From contig NZ_BMTU01000002.1 of NCBI RefSeq assembly GCF_014649835.1, forward strand, positions 248,001 through 312,000: a stretch of DNA of 64,000 bases, in the 5' to 3' direction. Source of the stretch: Streptomyces pilosus (GTDB lineage: Bacteria; Actinomycetota; Actinomycetes; Streptomycetales; Streptomycetaceae). Of the stretch, positions 48,188 to 59,422 are shown one piece after another (position 1 is the stretch's first letter; every line of letters starts with the position of its first letter). A program made the position numbers and the translations under genes. The notes beneath the pieces were generated by a model. That model made no database searches. It was not told where the DNA came from and saw nothing but the letters and a program-made list of their open reading frames with translations.

Positions 48188-48685
48188 ATGCGCAACTCAC
48201 GTGCCCTGGCGGTCGCCGGTGTCGCGGCCGCCGTCCTGGGGGCCGCCGCCCCGGCGGCCGTCGCGGACTCCGGCCGGGTCCCCAACCCGTCCAACATCGT
48301 CGCCCTGCCCAGCGTCATCGCCCGCGGGGGCCAGCTGACCATCACCGTCGACGGCTGCCCCAACGGCGGCACGGCGACCTCCAACGCCTTCCCCCGGACC
48401 AACCTGACGCCCATCCACGGTGCCAACAGCACCTCCAAGGGAACCGCCACCGTCGACGAGGACGCCCGCGCCGGTTCCTACGACATCACGGTCCACTGCT
48501 CCGGCAGGAGCCTGACCCGTCCGGCCGCCTTCACCGTCATCGGCGGTGTGCGCGGCGGCATCGGCGGCAGCAGCACCAGCGGTGCCACCCCCACCGACGT
48601 GGCGATCGGCGGGGCGCTGGTGGCCGCGGCGGTCGCCGGCAGCGGTGTCTTCTGGATGCGCCGTCGCGCCGAGAAGCGGATCTGA
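48188..48685 (+). CDS. Secreted surface protein with C-terminal membrane anchor
   Basis: 165 residues: signal peptide MRNSRALAVAGVAAAVLGAA to about AVA/DS (residue 27), a small beta-rich domain with two Cys (GCPNG and VHCSG) that may form a disulphide, a Gly/Ser/Thr linker, then a hydrophobic helix and the basic tail WMRRRAEKRI. This is the layout of a sorted wall protein, but no LPxTG or LAxTG is present before the helix. GGAGGATC precedes ATG 48188. It may be a substrate or partner of the divergent class F sortase. Confidence 0.75.
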   Translation: MRNSRALAVAGVAAAVLGAAAPAAVADSGRVPNPSNIVALPSVIARGGQLTITVDGCPNGGTATSNAFPRTNLTPIHGANSTSKGTATVDEDARAGSYDITVHCSGRSLTRPAAFTVIGGVRGGIGGSSTSGATPTDVAIGGALVAAAVAGSGVFWMRRRAEKRI

Positions 48686-48730
48686 GCCGCTGTTCCCCTC
48701 GGTCCCGATGCGCACGTGTTCGACAGGCCG

Positions 48731-48758
48731 CGCCCCGGATCCCGCCGGATCCGGGGCG
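48731..48758. terminator. Bidirectional terminator hairpin
   Basis: CGCCCCGGATCC and GGATCCGGGGCG form a 12-base perfect stem with loop CGCC, between the convergent surface-protein and DUF4239 genes. Confidence 0.75.
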
Positions 48759-48781
48759 TCGCTCCGTCCCCGCGAGGCGGC

Positions 48782-49546
48782 TCAGCCGCCGACGTGCGGG
48801 AAGAGCCGCAGGAACGGGTCCGCCGACGTGGCCAGGCCCCTGCCGTACGGTGCGTCGAAGTCCCAGATGAGGAAGAGCAGGAAGGCGATCAGCGCGGAGA
48901 ACAGCCCGGCGAGGACCATCTCCCGGGCGGTGCGCCGGATCTGCAGCGCGAAGATCATCCCGATGGTGATGACGGCCCCCGCGATCAGACCGAACCACAC
49001 GACGCCCGGCATGGTCTCCCCGGTCGACTCGGCCCGCGCGCTGCGCGCCTCGTCGGCGGCGGCCACCTGGTCCACCAGCGGCTGGTAGGCCTGGGCCTCG
49101 AAGTCCGTCCGCGGCTGGTAGTCGGTGACGTCCCGGCGGACCCGGTCGAGCAGGGCGGTACCGCGCTCGGTGACCCGGCTGTCGTCGGCCATGGACCGCC
49201 ACTCGGTGGTGACGACGTGTCCGACATAGGCGTTGACATCGTCCCGGATGCGGTCACGCACCTCGGCGGGATAGACCCGTACCCGCTCGCTGATCTCGTG
49301 CAGGGCGACCGCCTCCGCCCGTACGTGCTCCTGGGCGGCGCTGCGGCCCTCCCAGACACCGGCGATGGCGAGACCCAGGACGATGGCGTACACCACGCCG
49401 ATCCACATCGTCATGTACTCGATGACGTCCGGGGTCTCGCTGGTGTCCTCGTCGTCGGCCGCCCTGCGGTGCCGCAGCAGCGTGATGACGACCACGACGG
49501 CACAGGCGGCGAGCATCGCGAGGGTGAGAACAAGCCATTCCGGCAA
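48782..49546 (-). CDS. DUF4239-type membrane protein
   Basis: 254 residues with a TTG start chosen because GGAGG lies 8 bases upstream and no ATG or GTG suits the N-terminus. Helices: residues 5-24, about 47-66, and two near the end (VVWFGLIAGAVITIGMIFAL and VLAGLFSALIAFLLFLIWDF), with an extracytoplasmic helical domain between them (about 70-180) and a SAEST-like charged loop. This matches DUF4239, whose function is unknown. The proline-rich gene 31 bases upstream on the same strand may be co-transcribed. Confidence 0.82.
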   Translation of the reverse strand: MPEWLVLTLAMLAACAVVVVITLLRHRRAADDEDTSETPDVIEYMTMWIGVVYAIVLGLAIAGVWEGRSAAQEHVRAEAVALHEISERVRVYPAEVRDRIRDDVNAYVGHVVTTEWRSMADDSRVTERGTALLDRVRRDVTDYQPRTDFEAQAYQPLVDQVAAADEARSARAESTGETMPGVVWFGLIAGAVITIGMIFALQIRRTAREMVLAGLFSALIAFLLFLIWDFDAPYGRGLATSADPFLRLFPHVGG

Positions 49547-49577
49547 GAGGTGCCTCCAGAAAGGGGTCGGACGGGTC

Positions 49578-50162
49578 TCAGCGCGGACGCAGCGCGGCGA
49601 TGGCGACCACCGCGGGCGTCGTGATGAGCAGGACGAAGGTGAGCGGCGAGGTGGTGCTGTTGCCGGGCTTGCGTGCCGGGGCCGCGCGGTACGCCGGGTA
49701 GTGCACGGGCGCGGCGGACGGCCGCGGCTTCGGCGGGTCCGGCGGCGGGGCCGGCGGTGGTGGCGGTGGTGGCGCCGGCCGGGGAGGCGAGGGCGGTGGG
49801 GCCGGCGGCGCGGGGGCCGGCGGCGGTACCGGACGGGCCCTGGGCGGAGGCGGTGGCGGTTCCGGCGTCGGGTCGGGACTCGGCGGGGGAGTGGGAGTCG
49901 GTGTGGGTGGGGGCGGTGGTGTCGGCGTGGGAGTGGGCGTCGGCGTCGGCGTCGGTACGCAGGGCGGGGGATCCGTCCAGGTGAGGCTGCCCGCGATCGC
50001 CACCGCCTCGGTGCCGCCCGGTCCCGTCGAGGCGTAGGCGCAGGCGTCGGCCACCGCCGCGCCGGGCGCCCCGGCGAGCGCCCAGACCAGCGCCGACGCG
50101 GCCAACGCGCGGGTCACCAAGCGGGATTGGGTCCGTACGAGAGGGTGCACGACGAGGATCAT
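49578..50162 (-). CDS. Secreted proline/threonine-rich protein with C-terminal membrane helix
   Basis: 194 residues. An N-terminal signal (ALAASALVWALAGAPGAAVADA), a short domain with two Cys (ACAYAST and PPCVP), then about 85 residues of PTPT and PPPP repeats, and a C-terminal hydrophobic helix (LTFVLLITTPAVVAIAAL) with a basic end. The repeats suggest a wall-spanning rod. The start is uncertain because no strong ribosome site precedes ATG 50162. It lies just upstream of the DUF4239 gene on the same strand. Confidence 0.65.
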   Translation of the reverse strand: MILVVHPLVRTQSRLVTRALAASALVWALAGAPGAAVADACAYASTGPGGTEAVAIAGSLTWTDPPPCVPTPTPTPTPTPTPPPPPTPTPTPPPSPDPTPEPPPPPPRARPVPPPAPAPPAPPPSPPRPAPPPPPPPAPPPDPPKPRPSAAPVHYPAYRAAPARKPGNSTTSPLTFVLLITTPAVVAIAALRPR

Positions 50163-50331
50163 GAGTCGGGAACCGGCCGGTCACGCGTGGGAGCCCGGTG
50201 ATTGCCCCGAAGGAGTTAAAGAAAGAAATACGGGCCGCCGTTGAACACGACGCGTGCTTCCGTGCGTACCCATCGTCGAGCGGCGGCACAGCAGGGCGCT
50301 GCAAGACCCTGGCGATGATCTGGAGTTGACG

Positions 50332-51276
50332 ATGAAGACCACCTGGCGGACCGCCTCACTGGTGGCGAGCGCCGCGGCGGTGCTGGCCCTGACCACCGCG
50401 TGCGGTCAGGACGCCCCGCCGCCCCCCGTCAGCCAGAACGTGGGTGCCACGGCCGCGGCCGGCAGCGGGGGCGACCAGGCCGGCGGCGACCAGGCCGGTG
50501 CCGGACAGGCCGGCGGCGGGCAGGCCGCCGCGAGCCCCTCCGACACCGCGGGCGAGCTGAACGTCTCCACCAACGCCGAACTGGGCAAGGTGGTGACGGA
50601 CAACCTCGGCCTGACCCTGTACCGCTTCGACCAGGACACCGCGAAGCCGCCCAAGTCCAACTGCGAGGACGACTGCGCCAAGACCTGGCCGCCGGTGCCC
50701 GCCGACGACGCCTCGGCCGGCGAGGGGATCGACGAGGCGCTGCTCGGGGAGGTCACCCGGGCCGACGGCACCAAGCAGCTCACCGTCGACGGCTGGCCCG
50801 CCTACCGGTACGTCAAGGACGTCAACGCCGGGGACGCCAAGGGCCAGGGCGTGGGCGGCAAGTGGTTCGCGTTCACCCCCGAGGGCAAGAAGGCGCGGGG
50901 CGCCGAACAGGCGGGGCTGTCCACCCGCCAGGACCCGAAGCTGGGCGAGATCGTCGTCGACAGGAACGGCATGACGGTCTACCGCTTCATGAAGGACGAG
51001 GCCTGGCCGAAGCCCGTCTCGGCCTGCACCGGCGCCTGCCTGGAGAAGTGGCCGGCGGTGGCACCGGTGGACTTCGCGGACACCAAGGGCATCCAGAAGA
51101 AGGGCTACATGACCTTCACCCGCCCGGACGGCGCCGCCCAGCAGACCATCAACTGCTGGCCCATCTACACCTTCGCCGGTGACAAGGCCGCCGGCGACAC
51201 CAACGGTCAGGGCGTGGGCGGCACGTGGTACGCCGTACGCCCCGACGGCAAGCCGGTCGGCGCTCCGGAGAAGTAA
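50332..51276 (+). CDS. Lipoprotein with repeats of the PF03640 (secreted repeat) family
   Basis: 314 residues. Signal peptide with lipobox LTTAC (Cys24), a Gly/Ala/Gln-rich linker, then two tandem double-repeat modules. Each contains LGLTLYRFDQD- or GMTVYRFMKD-type strands, a Cys pair (NCEDDCAKTWPP; ACTGACLEKWPA), a DGWPAYRY/NCWPIYTF segment and a closing GQGVGGxWxA. These are the typical repeats of this family. The function is not settled; c-type-like electron transfer or envelope roles have been suggested. From memory it matches S. coelicolor SCO0930. A strong terminator follows. Confidence 0.9.
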   Translation: MKTTWRTASLVASAAAVLALTTACGQDAPPPPVSQNVGATAAAGSGGDQAGGDQAGAGQAGGGQAAASPSDTAGELNVSTNAELGKVVTDNLGLTLYRFDQDTAKPPKSNCEDDCAKTWPPVPADDASAGEGIDEALLGEVTRADGTKQLTVDGWPAYRYVKDVNAGDAKGQGVGGKWFAFTPEGKKARGAEQAGLSTRQDPKLGEIVVDRNGMTVYRFMKDEAWPKPVSACTGACLEKWPAVAPVDFADTKGIQKKGYMTFTRPDGAAQQTINCWPIYTFAGDKAAGDTNGQGVGGTWYAVRPDGKPVGAPEK

Positions 51277-51321
51277 CAACCTCCCCAGGGTGTCGTCCGC
51301 TCCGGATGCCGCCGGCCGAGC

Positions 51322-51360
51322 GTCCGCCCCTCCGCAGCCCGCGGAGGGGCGGACCGTTTT
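51322..51360 (+). terminator. Rho-independent terminator after the lipoprotein gene
   Basis: A 14-base perfect stem (GTCCGCCCCTCCGC / GCGGAGGGGCGGAC) with loop AGCCC is followed by CGTTTT. The rest of the 322-base interval up to the methyltransferase start shows no other gene. Confidence 0.88.
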
Positions 51361-51598
51361 GCCGTGATTCACCGGTACCCGTGGAAATACCGCCGGTCTT
51401 CACCGGTACTTCTCGGCCTGTCGGAACTCTCCGGAATGCCGCCGGCACTTCTCGTCACGCATACGGGTATACCGATTCGGCACGTGCCATTGGCAGTGAC
51501 CGGGAACGGATGGTCAATTTCCGTTTGGGCTCGCCCGATTGGCAGGCGATCAGTAGCCTCTGCTCGAACACCGGATCGCCTACGTTGTGGAGAGTTGC

Positions 51599-52411
51599 AT
51601 GGAGCGTCCCGCCTGGGCTCCCCGGAGCATCGACATCTCGGTGCCCAGCGTCTCCCGGATGTACGACTACTACCTGGGCGGATCGCACAACTTCGAGGTC
51701 GACCGGCAAGCGGCCCGCAGGGCCATGGAGTTCATGCCGGGACTCCCCAAGATCATGCAGGCGAACCGGGCGTTCATGCGCCGGGCGGTGCGTTTCGCCG
51801 TCGCCGGGGGCATCACCCAGTTCCTGGACATCGGCTCCGGCATTCCGACCTTCGGCAACGTCCACGAAGCGGCACAGGCGGCCGCTCCGGACGCCCGTGT
51901 GATGTACGTCGACCACGACCCGGTGGCGGTGGCACACAGCCAGGCGGTTCTCGAAGGCAACGACGGCGCGGGCATCCTCGCCGCGGACCTCCGAAAGCCC
52001 CGGGAGATCCTGGACAGTCCCGAACTGCTCCGGCTGATCGACCTGAATCGGCCGGTGGCGCTGCTTCTCGTTGCCATACTGCATTTCGTGGAGGACGCGG
52101 ACGACCCGTATGCGGCGGTGGCCGAACTGCGCGAGGCACTCGCGCCCGGCAGCATGCTGGTGCTCAGCCACGCCTCCTACGACGGGATCCCGTTGCCGCC
52201 GGAGCGGGCCGAGGGCGCGGTGGACGTGTACCGGAACATCCGCAACCCGCTGATCATGCGCACGCGCGACGAGATCGCGCGGTTCTTCGAGGGGTACGAC
52301 ATGGTGGAACCCGGACTGGTGCCGATGCCGCAGTGGCGGCCCGACACCGCACCGGAGGACGAGGATCCCTACGCCTTCTCCGGTTTCGCGGGCGTGGGGC
52401 GTACGGCGTGA
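51599..52411 (+). CDS. SAM-dependent methyltransferase of the PF04672 (Methyltransf_19) family
   Basis: 270 residues with the family start PSVSRMYDYYLGGSHNFEVDRQAA, a SAM-binding QFLDIGSGIPT motif (about residues 76-86), acidic loop VMYVDHDPVAVAHS, and LHFVEDADDPYAAV. This family is abundant in Streptomyces, with unknown substrates. ATG 51599 follows GGAG by 8 bases; the in-frame GTG 51587 is weaker. Its stop overlaps the GTG of the GGDEF-EAL gene (GTGA), so the two proteins are probably made together. Confidence 0.87.
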   Translation: MERPAWAPRSIDISVPSVSRMYDYYLGGSHNFEVDRQAARRAMEFMPGLPKIMQANRAFMRRAVRFAVAGGITQFLDIGSGIPTFGNVHEAAQAAAPDARVMYVDHDPVAVAHSQAVLEGNDGAGILAADLRKPREILDSPELLRLIDLNRPVALLLVAILHFVEDADDPYAAVAELREALAPGSMLVLSHASYDGIPLPPERAEGAVDVYRNIRNPLIMRTRDEIARFFEGYDMVEPGLVPMPQWRPDTAPEDEDPYAFSGFAGVGRTA

Positions 52412-54552
52412 GCGCGGAGCCGGACGGGCCGGAGGACAGACTGCGCCGGTTCGCGACGATCTGGAGCCGGGCCGTCTTCCCGGTGACCTCGACCTCCTCG
52501 ACCCGCCCCGAGTTCGAGGCGCGGCTGCTGCCGCTGGCCCGGCTGCTGAGCGAGGCGCTGCGGGCCAGGTCGTTCGACGCGGACGCGGGCAGGCAGGCCG
52601 GCGCGGGCCTGGTCCGGGAGCACTGCACCGACCCCGAGGCGCTCAGCCGCACCCTGGACTGCGTGGACGCCTACCTCGTCCTGTACTGCGGCGAGGGCGG
52701 CGACCGCGAGGACCTCAGGGCGCGCAGCGCCCGGCTCCAGCACGCCATGGCCGCGGGTTTCGCGCAGGCGCTGCGCGAGCGGACGCTGGCCGAGCAGGAG
52801 GCCATCGCGCAGGCCGCGCTGGAGGCCCAGGGCGTGGTGGCCCAGGCGCTGCACGCCACCGAGGCCCGCTTCCGCGCGGTCTTCGAGGGCGCGGCCATAG
52901 GCATCGGCATCGCCGACCTGGAGGGCAACATCCTCCAGGTCAACAACGCGCTGCGGCGCATGTTCGGCCTGTCCGAGCAGGGACTGCGCGGCCGCAACGT
53001 CAGGGACTGGGTCCACCCGGACGACCCTCCGCAGACCTGGCGGCTCTACGAGGAGCTGGTGAGCGGCGAGCGCGAGCACTACCACCTCGAGAAGGCCTTC
53101 TACCGCCCCGACGGAACGGTCCTGTGGACCAACCTGACGGTGTCCCTGCTGCGCGACGCCGACGGCGACCCGCAGTACCAGCTCGCCCTCATGGAGGACA
53201 CCACCGAGCGGCGGTTGCTCAACCTCCGGCTGCGCTACGAGGCCACCCACGACGCGCTCACCGGGCTGCCCAACCGGACCTTCTTCTTCGAGCGTCTGGA
53301 GAAGGCGCTCGGCGCGGGCGAGGGCCAGCGGTTCGGGCTGTGCTACCTCGACCTGGACGGTTTCAAGACCGTCAACGACAGCCTCGGGCACGCTGCCGGC
53401 GACCGGCTGCTCGTCGAGGTCGCCGACCGGCTCCAGGCCTGCGCGACCGCACCCGGCGAGATGGTGGCGCGGCTCGGCGGCGACGAGTTCGTGGCGCTCA
53501 CCACCGGCCCGGACACCCAGCGCACGGTCGACGAGCTCGCCGCCCGCATCATGAACGCGCTGCTCGCCCCGATCAGCGTCGACGGCCGGGAGCTGACCGT
53601 GCGCGGCAGCATCGGCATCGTCGAGGGGCCGGCCGGTGAGCGCAGCCCGGCGGAGATCCTGCGCAGCGCCGACATCACCATGTACCGGGCCAAGTCGGCG
53701 GGCGGCAACCGTTTCGAGCTCGCCGACCCGGAGGCCGACGCCCGCGCCATCACCCGGCACGGGCTCACCACGGCGCTGCCGACGGCCCTGGACCGGGGCG
53801 AGTTCTTCATCGAGTACCAGCCCCTGGTGCACCTCGGTGACGGCAGCGTCCGGGGCGCCGAGGCGCTGGTGCGCTGGCTGCATCCGCAGCACGGGGTGCT
53901 CTCCCCGGACCGGTTCATCCCGCTCGCCGAGCACACGGGACTCATCGTGCCGCTGGGCCGCTGGGTGCTGGAGCAGTCCGTGCGCCAGGCCAGGGAGTGG
54001 CAGGACCGGCACGGCGGTGCGGAGGCCCTCGGCCCGCTGCGCATCAACGTCAACCTCTCGCCCTGCCAGCTCACCCACCCCGGCCTGGTCCAGGACACCG
54101 TCGACATCCTGGAACGCACGGGGGTCGAGCCCGACGCGCTGTGCCTGGAGGTGACCGAGTCGGCGCTGATCGGAGCGGACGACGACCTGCTGAAGCCGCT
54201 GCGCCGCCTGGCGGAGATGGGCGTCGACATCGCCCTCGACGACTTCGGCACCGGTTACTCCAACCTGGCCAATCTGCGCCGGCTCCCGGTGAGCGTCCTG
54301 AAGCTGGACCGTTCCTTCACGCAGAGCATGCAGCAGTTCCCGGCCGACCCCGTCGACCTCAAGATCGTCGAGGGCATCGTCTCCCTGGCGCACAGCCTCG
54401 ACCTCGCGGTCACGGTGGAGGGCGTGGAGACCGGCGCCCAGGCCGAGCAGCTCCGCATCCTGGGCTGCGACACGGCCCAGGGCTGGTACTACGCCCGCCC
54501 GGGACCGCCGGACCGGCTGCACGAACTGGCGCTCGTCGACGCGACGGGTTGA
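52408..54552 (+). CDS. rmdA: PAS-GGDEF-EAL cyclic di-GMP turnover protein
   Basis: 714 residues. Residues 1-145 are helical, followed by a PAS domain (about 150-270), a GGDEF domain (about 275-440) with an intact GGDEF signature in RLGGDEFVAL, and an EAL domain (about 450-705) with EALVRW, NVNLSP, DDFGTGYSN and the late E-G-V-E-T motif. Both catalytic ends look intact, so synthesis and breakdown of c-di-GMP are possible. Two genes before it is the SCO0930-like lipoprotein; this order matches RmdA (SCO0928) of S. coelicolor as I recall, which affects sporulation. GTG 52408 overlaps the methyltransferase stop. Confidence 0.85.
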   Translation: MSAEPDGPEDRLRRFATIWSRAVFPVTSTSSTRPEFEARLLPLARLLSEALRARSFDADAGRQAGAGLVREHCTDPEALSRTLDCVDAYLVLYCGEGGDREDLRARSARLQHAMAAGFAQALRERTLAEQEAIAQAALEAQGVVAQALHATEARFRAVFEGAAIGIGIADLEGNILQVNNALRRMFGLSEQGLRGRNVRDWVHPDDPPQTWRLYEELVSGEREHYHLEKAFYRPDGTVLWTNLTVSLLRDADGDPQYQLALMEDTTERRLLNLRLRYEATHDALTGLPNRTFFFERLEKALGAGEGQRFGLCYLDLDGFKTVNDSLGHAAGDRLLVEVADRLQACATAPGEMVARLGGDEFVALTTGPDTQRTVDELAARIMNALLAPISVDGRELTVRGSIGIVEGPAGERSPAEILRSADITMYRAKSAGGNRFELADPEADARAITRHGLTTALPTALDRGEFFIEYQPLVHLGDGSVRGAEALVRWLHPQHGVLSPDRFIPLAEHTGLIVPLGRWVLEQSVRQAREWQDRHGGAEALGPLRINVNLSPCQLTHPGLVQDTVDILERTGVEPDALCLEVTESALIGADDDLLKPLRRLAEMGVDIALDDFGTGYSNLANLRRLPVSVLKLDRSFTQSMQQFPADPVDLKIVEGIVSLAHSLDLAVTVEGVETGAQAEQLRILGCDTAQGWYYARPGPPDRLHELALVDATG

Positions 54553-54555
54553 GCA

Positions 54556-54936
54556 GTGCGGACGAGCCAGGAGAGGGACCCGGTGCGCGCGGCGATCGAG
54601 GGTGAGCTGCGGCTCATGGACCCGGCGGTGCGGTCCTCCCGTACCGAGGTCGTGCGCCTGCTGGATCCGGAGTTCACCGAGGTGGGCGCCTCGGGCCGGC
54701 GCTACACGTACGAGGAGATGGTCGCCGAGCTGCACGACCAGCCGGGCAGTTCGGCGGACGGGCCTGTCCACGAGCCGTCGGGGATCACCGGGATGCTCCT
54801 GGCCCCCGGGCTGGTGCACCTCACGTACGAGACCCGCTTCGGCGGGCGCCGGGCCCTGCGCAGCTCCCTGTGGCGCGAGCGCGACGACCGCACCGGCTGG
54901 CGCATGTACTACCACCAGGCCACGCCGGCCCCCTGA
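54556..54936 (+). CDS. DUF4440/NTF2-like small protein
   Basis: 126 residues with the cone-shaped NTF2-like pattern: an N-terminal helix EGELRLMDPAVRSS, then LLDPEFTEVGASGRRYTYEEMV and strands ending in ALRSSLWRERDDRTGWRMYYHQATP. Function unknown; members can bind small ligands or act as enzymes. GTG 54556 begins 3 bases after the rmdA stop, so it is the third gene of that operon. Confidence 0.8.
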   Translation: MRTSQERDPVRAAIEGELRLMDPAVRSSRTEVVRLLDPEFTEVGASGRRYTYEEMVAELHDQPGSSADGPVHEPSGITGMLLAPGLVHLTYETRFGGRRALRSSLWRERDDRTGWRMYYHQATPAP

Positions 54937-55029
54937 GGCGCGCGATCGACGGCGCACGGGGACCGGGGGCGAAGCCCTCGGTGGCGGGACGGGCAGGGGC
55001 GGCGGGAGCGAGGGACTCGCACCCCGTCG

Positions 55030-55914
55030 TCAGCGCTCCAGCAGCATCCGCTGCAGCTCCCGCGCCGCGCGGGGCGGGGCCACGTCACTGCGGTGGGCCA
55101 GGGCGATGGCCCGGTGCAGCCCCGGCCGCGCCAGCGGAGTGACCCGCAGTCCGTGCCCCGACCGCGCGGCGACCATCCGCGGCACCACCGCCACCCCCAG
55201 CCCCGCCCGCACGAATCCCAGCACCGCGTCCATCTCCCCGCCCTCCACCGCGAACTCCGGCTCGAAGCCCTCCGCCCGGCAGGCCGCCACCGTCAGCTCC
55301 CGCAGGTCGTAGCCGTGCCGGAACATCACCAGCCGCTCACCCTCCAGATCGGCGATCCGCACCGTGCCCCGGCCCCGCCCCGGCCGCGTGGCGTCCGGCG
55401 ACGACACCACCACCAGGTCCTCCCGCAGCAGCTCCACCGTGGTCAGCGCGGGCGACGGCGTCGGCAACGGCAGCACCACCAGGGCCAGGTCCAGCGCGCC
55501 CCGCGCCAGCTCCCGCACCAGGTCGTGCGAGCCGCCCTCCTCGATCAGCAGACGCACACCCGGATACCGGTCGTGAAAGGCGCGCAGCACGTCGGGCAGC
55601 AGGCCGGTGCACAGGCTCGGCGTCGCCCCCAGCCGCACCCGCCCGCCGCGCAGCTGTGCCACCTCCTGCACCTCGTGCCGCGCCGTCTCCGTGTCGGCCA
55701 GGATCCGCCGCGCCAGCGGCAGCAGCGCCTCGCCCGCGTCGGTCAGCGTGATGTTCCCCCGTGCCCGCCGGAACAGGTCCGCCCCCAGCTCCCGCTCCAG
55801 CGCCTTGATCTGCTGGGAGAGGGACGGCTGTGCGACGTGGACCAGTTCGGCGGCCCGGGTGAAGTGCCGGGTCTCGGCGACCGCCACGAAGTACTGGAGC
55901 TGCTGGAACTGCAT
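55030..55914 (-). CDS. LysR-family regulator divergent from sdhCAB
   Basis: 294 residues with a canonical N-terminal HTH (MQFQQLQYFVAVAETRHFTRAAELVHVAQPSLSQQIKALE) and a two-lobe effector domain (GATPSLCTGLLPDVLRAF, VGEGG-type and VPRMVA segments). ATG 55914. An upstream in-frame start would reach into the promoter. It is placed back to back with the succinate dehydrogenase operon, so it probably controls it, the usual LysR arrangement. Confidence 0.92.
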   Translation of the reverse strand: MQFQQLQYFVAVAETRHFTRAAELVHVAQPSLSQQIKALERELGADLFRRARGNITLTDAGEALLPLARRILADTETARHEVQEVAQLRGGRVRLGATPSLCTGLLPDVLRAFHDRYPGVRLLIEEGGSHDLVRELARGALDLALVVLPLPTPSPALTTVELLREDLVVVSSPDATRPGRGRGTVRIADLEGERLVMFRHGYDLRELTVAACRAEGFEPEFAVEGGEMDAVLGFVRAGLGVAVVPRMVAARSGHGLRVTPLARPGLHRAIALAHRSDVAPPRAARELQRMLLER

Positions 55915-55923
55915 ACAGCCACC

Positions 55924-55938
55924 ATAGCCCCTGCCTAT
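55924..55938. promoter_or_regulatory. LysR-type T-N11-A site in the lysR-sdhC interval
   Basis: ATAG and CTAT arms are inverted around seven bases, giving T-N11-A, 10 bases before the LysR start and 61 bases before the sdhC start. Confidence 0.4.
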
Positions 55939-55998
55939 CAAAACAAGGCGGACCATGTCTTGGACCGATGGGGCCTTCCGGCCCTAGCGTCTGATGCC

Positions 55999-56706
55999 AT
56001 GGCTCTGGCAACGCGGACGGACCGACGACCGTCCATGGCACGCACCGTGTGGAACTCGACCGTCGGCAAGAAGACAGTGATGGCGGTCAGCGGCCTCGTC
56101 ATGCTGCTCTACCTGGTCGCCCACATGATCGGGAACCTGAAGATCTTCTTCGGGGCAGGGGAGTTCAACCACTACGCCCACTGGCTGCGCACGGTCGGCG
56201 AACCGTTCATGCACTACGAGTGGACGCTCTGGCTGATCCGCGTCGTCCTCGTGGTCGCGGTGATCGCGCATGCCGTCTCCGCCTACCAGCTCAGCCGCCG
56301 CGACATCAAGGCGCGCCCCAGCAAGTACGTGCACAGGAAGCCGCGGGCGAGCTACGCCACCCGCACCATGCGCTGGGGCGGGATCATCCTCGCCCTGTTC
56401 ATCGTCTGGCACCTCCTCGACCTGACCACCGGAACCGTGCACTCCGGTGGATTCGAGACCGGAAAGCCCTATCAGAACGTCGTCGACACCTTCTCCACCT
56501 GGTACGGCAACACCATCTACGTCGTCGCGATGATCGCCGTCGGCCTGCACATCCGGCACGGCTTCTGGAGCGCGGCCCAGACCCTCGGCGTCGGCAGCCG
56601 CACCCGTGACCGCGCCCTGAAGACCACCGCCAATGCCCTCGCGCTGCTGCTCACGGCCGGCTTCCTCGCCGTCCCCGTGGGCGTCATGACCGGAGTGGTG
56701 AGCTGA
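55999..56706 (+). CDS. sdhC: Succinate dehydrogenase cytochrome b subunit
   Basis: 235-residue single membrane anchor with five helices, as in the Bacillus-type (subtype B) enzyme that uses one cytochrome b protein and no SdhD. Haem ligand His candidates sit in [26 protein letters not shown] and LHIRHGFW. It passes electrons from the flavoprotein to menaquinone. ATG 55999 starts the operon; sdhA follows 2 bases after the stop. Confidence 0.93.
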   Translation: MALATRTDRRPSMARTVWNSTVGKKTVMAVSGLVMLLYLVAHMIGNLKIFFGAGEFNHYAHWLRTVGEPFMHYEWTLWLIRVVLVVAVIAHAVSAYQLSRRDIKARPSKYVHRKPRASYATRTMRWGGIILALFIVWHLLDLTTGTVHSGGFETGKPYQNVVDTFSTWYGNTIYVVAMIAVGLHIRHGFWSAAQTLGVGSRTRDRALKTTANALALLLTAGFLAVPVGVMTGVVS

Positions 56707-56708
56707 CC

Positions 56709-58654
<1,946 letters not shown>

Positions 58655-58658
<4 letters not shown>

Positions 58659-59404
58659 AGCTCACCCTGCGCGTCTGGCGGCAGAAGAACGCCGACGCCG
58701 ACGGCGCCATGTCCACGTACGAGGTGGACGGCATCTCTCCCGACATGTCCTTCCTGGAGATGCTCGACACCCTCAACGAGGAACTCATCCTCAGTGGCGA
58801 GGACCCCGTCGCCTTCGACCACGACTGCCGCGAGGGCATCTGCGGCGCCTGCTCGCTGGTCATCAACGGCGACGCCCACGGGCCCGAGCGCACCACCACC
58901 TGCCAGCTGCACATGCGGTCCTTCGCGGACGGCGACACCATCGACGTCGAGCCGTGGCGGGCGTCCGCCTTCCCGGTCGTGAAGGACCTGGTGGTCGACC
59001 GGTCGGCCTTCGACCGCATCATCGAGGCGGGCGGCTACATCACCGCGCCCACCGGATCCGCGCCCGAGGCCCACGCCACACCGGTGCCCAAGCCGGACGC
59101 CGATTTCGCCTTCGAGCACGCGGAGTGCATCGGGTGCGGGGCGTGCGTCGCGGCCTGCCCCAACGGGGCGGCGATGCTGTTCACCTCCGCGAAGATCAAC
59201 CACCTGAACGTGCTGCCGCAGGGGGCTCCCGAGCGCGAGACGCGGGTCCTGGACATGGTGGCGCAGATGGACGAGGAGGGGTTCGGCGGCTGCACCCTCG
59301 CGGGGGAGTGCGCCACGGCCTGCCCCAAGGGGATCCCGCTGACCTCCATCACAGGGATGAACAAGGAGTGGCTGCGGGCCACGCGCAAGGCCGGCAGGCG
59401 GTAA
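58655..59404 (+). CDS. sdhB: Succinate dehydrogenase iron-sulfur subunit
   Basis: 249 residues. The N-terminal 2Fe-2S domain has [15 protein letters not shown] and a later CQLHM; the C-terminal domain has [15 protein letters not shown] and CATACPKGI for the 4Fe-4S and 3Fe-4S clusters. It completes the electron path to SdhC. ATG 58655 overlaps the sdhA stop by 4 bases. Two hairpins follow. Confidence 0.95.
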
Positions 59405-59422
59405 CGCCTCCGCACCAGGGCA

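Noticed and set aside
48188..48685. LPxTG-type sorting motif in the surface protein next to the sortase.
   Set aside because: No LPxTG or LAxTG is present before the C-terminal helix.
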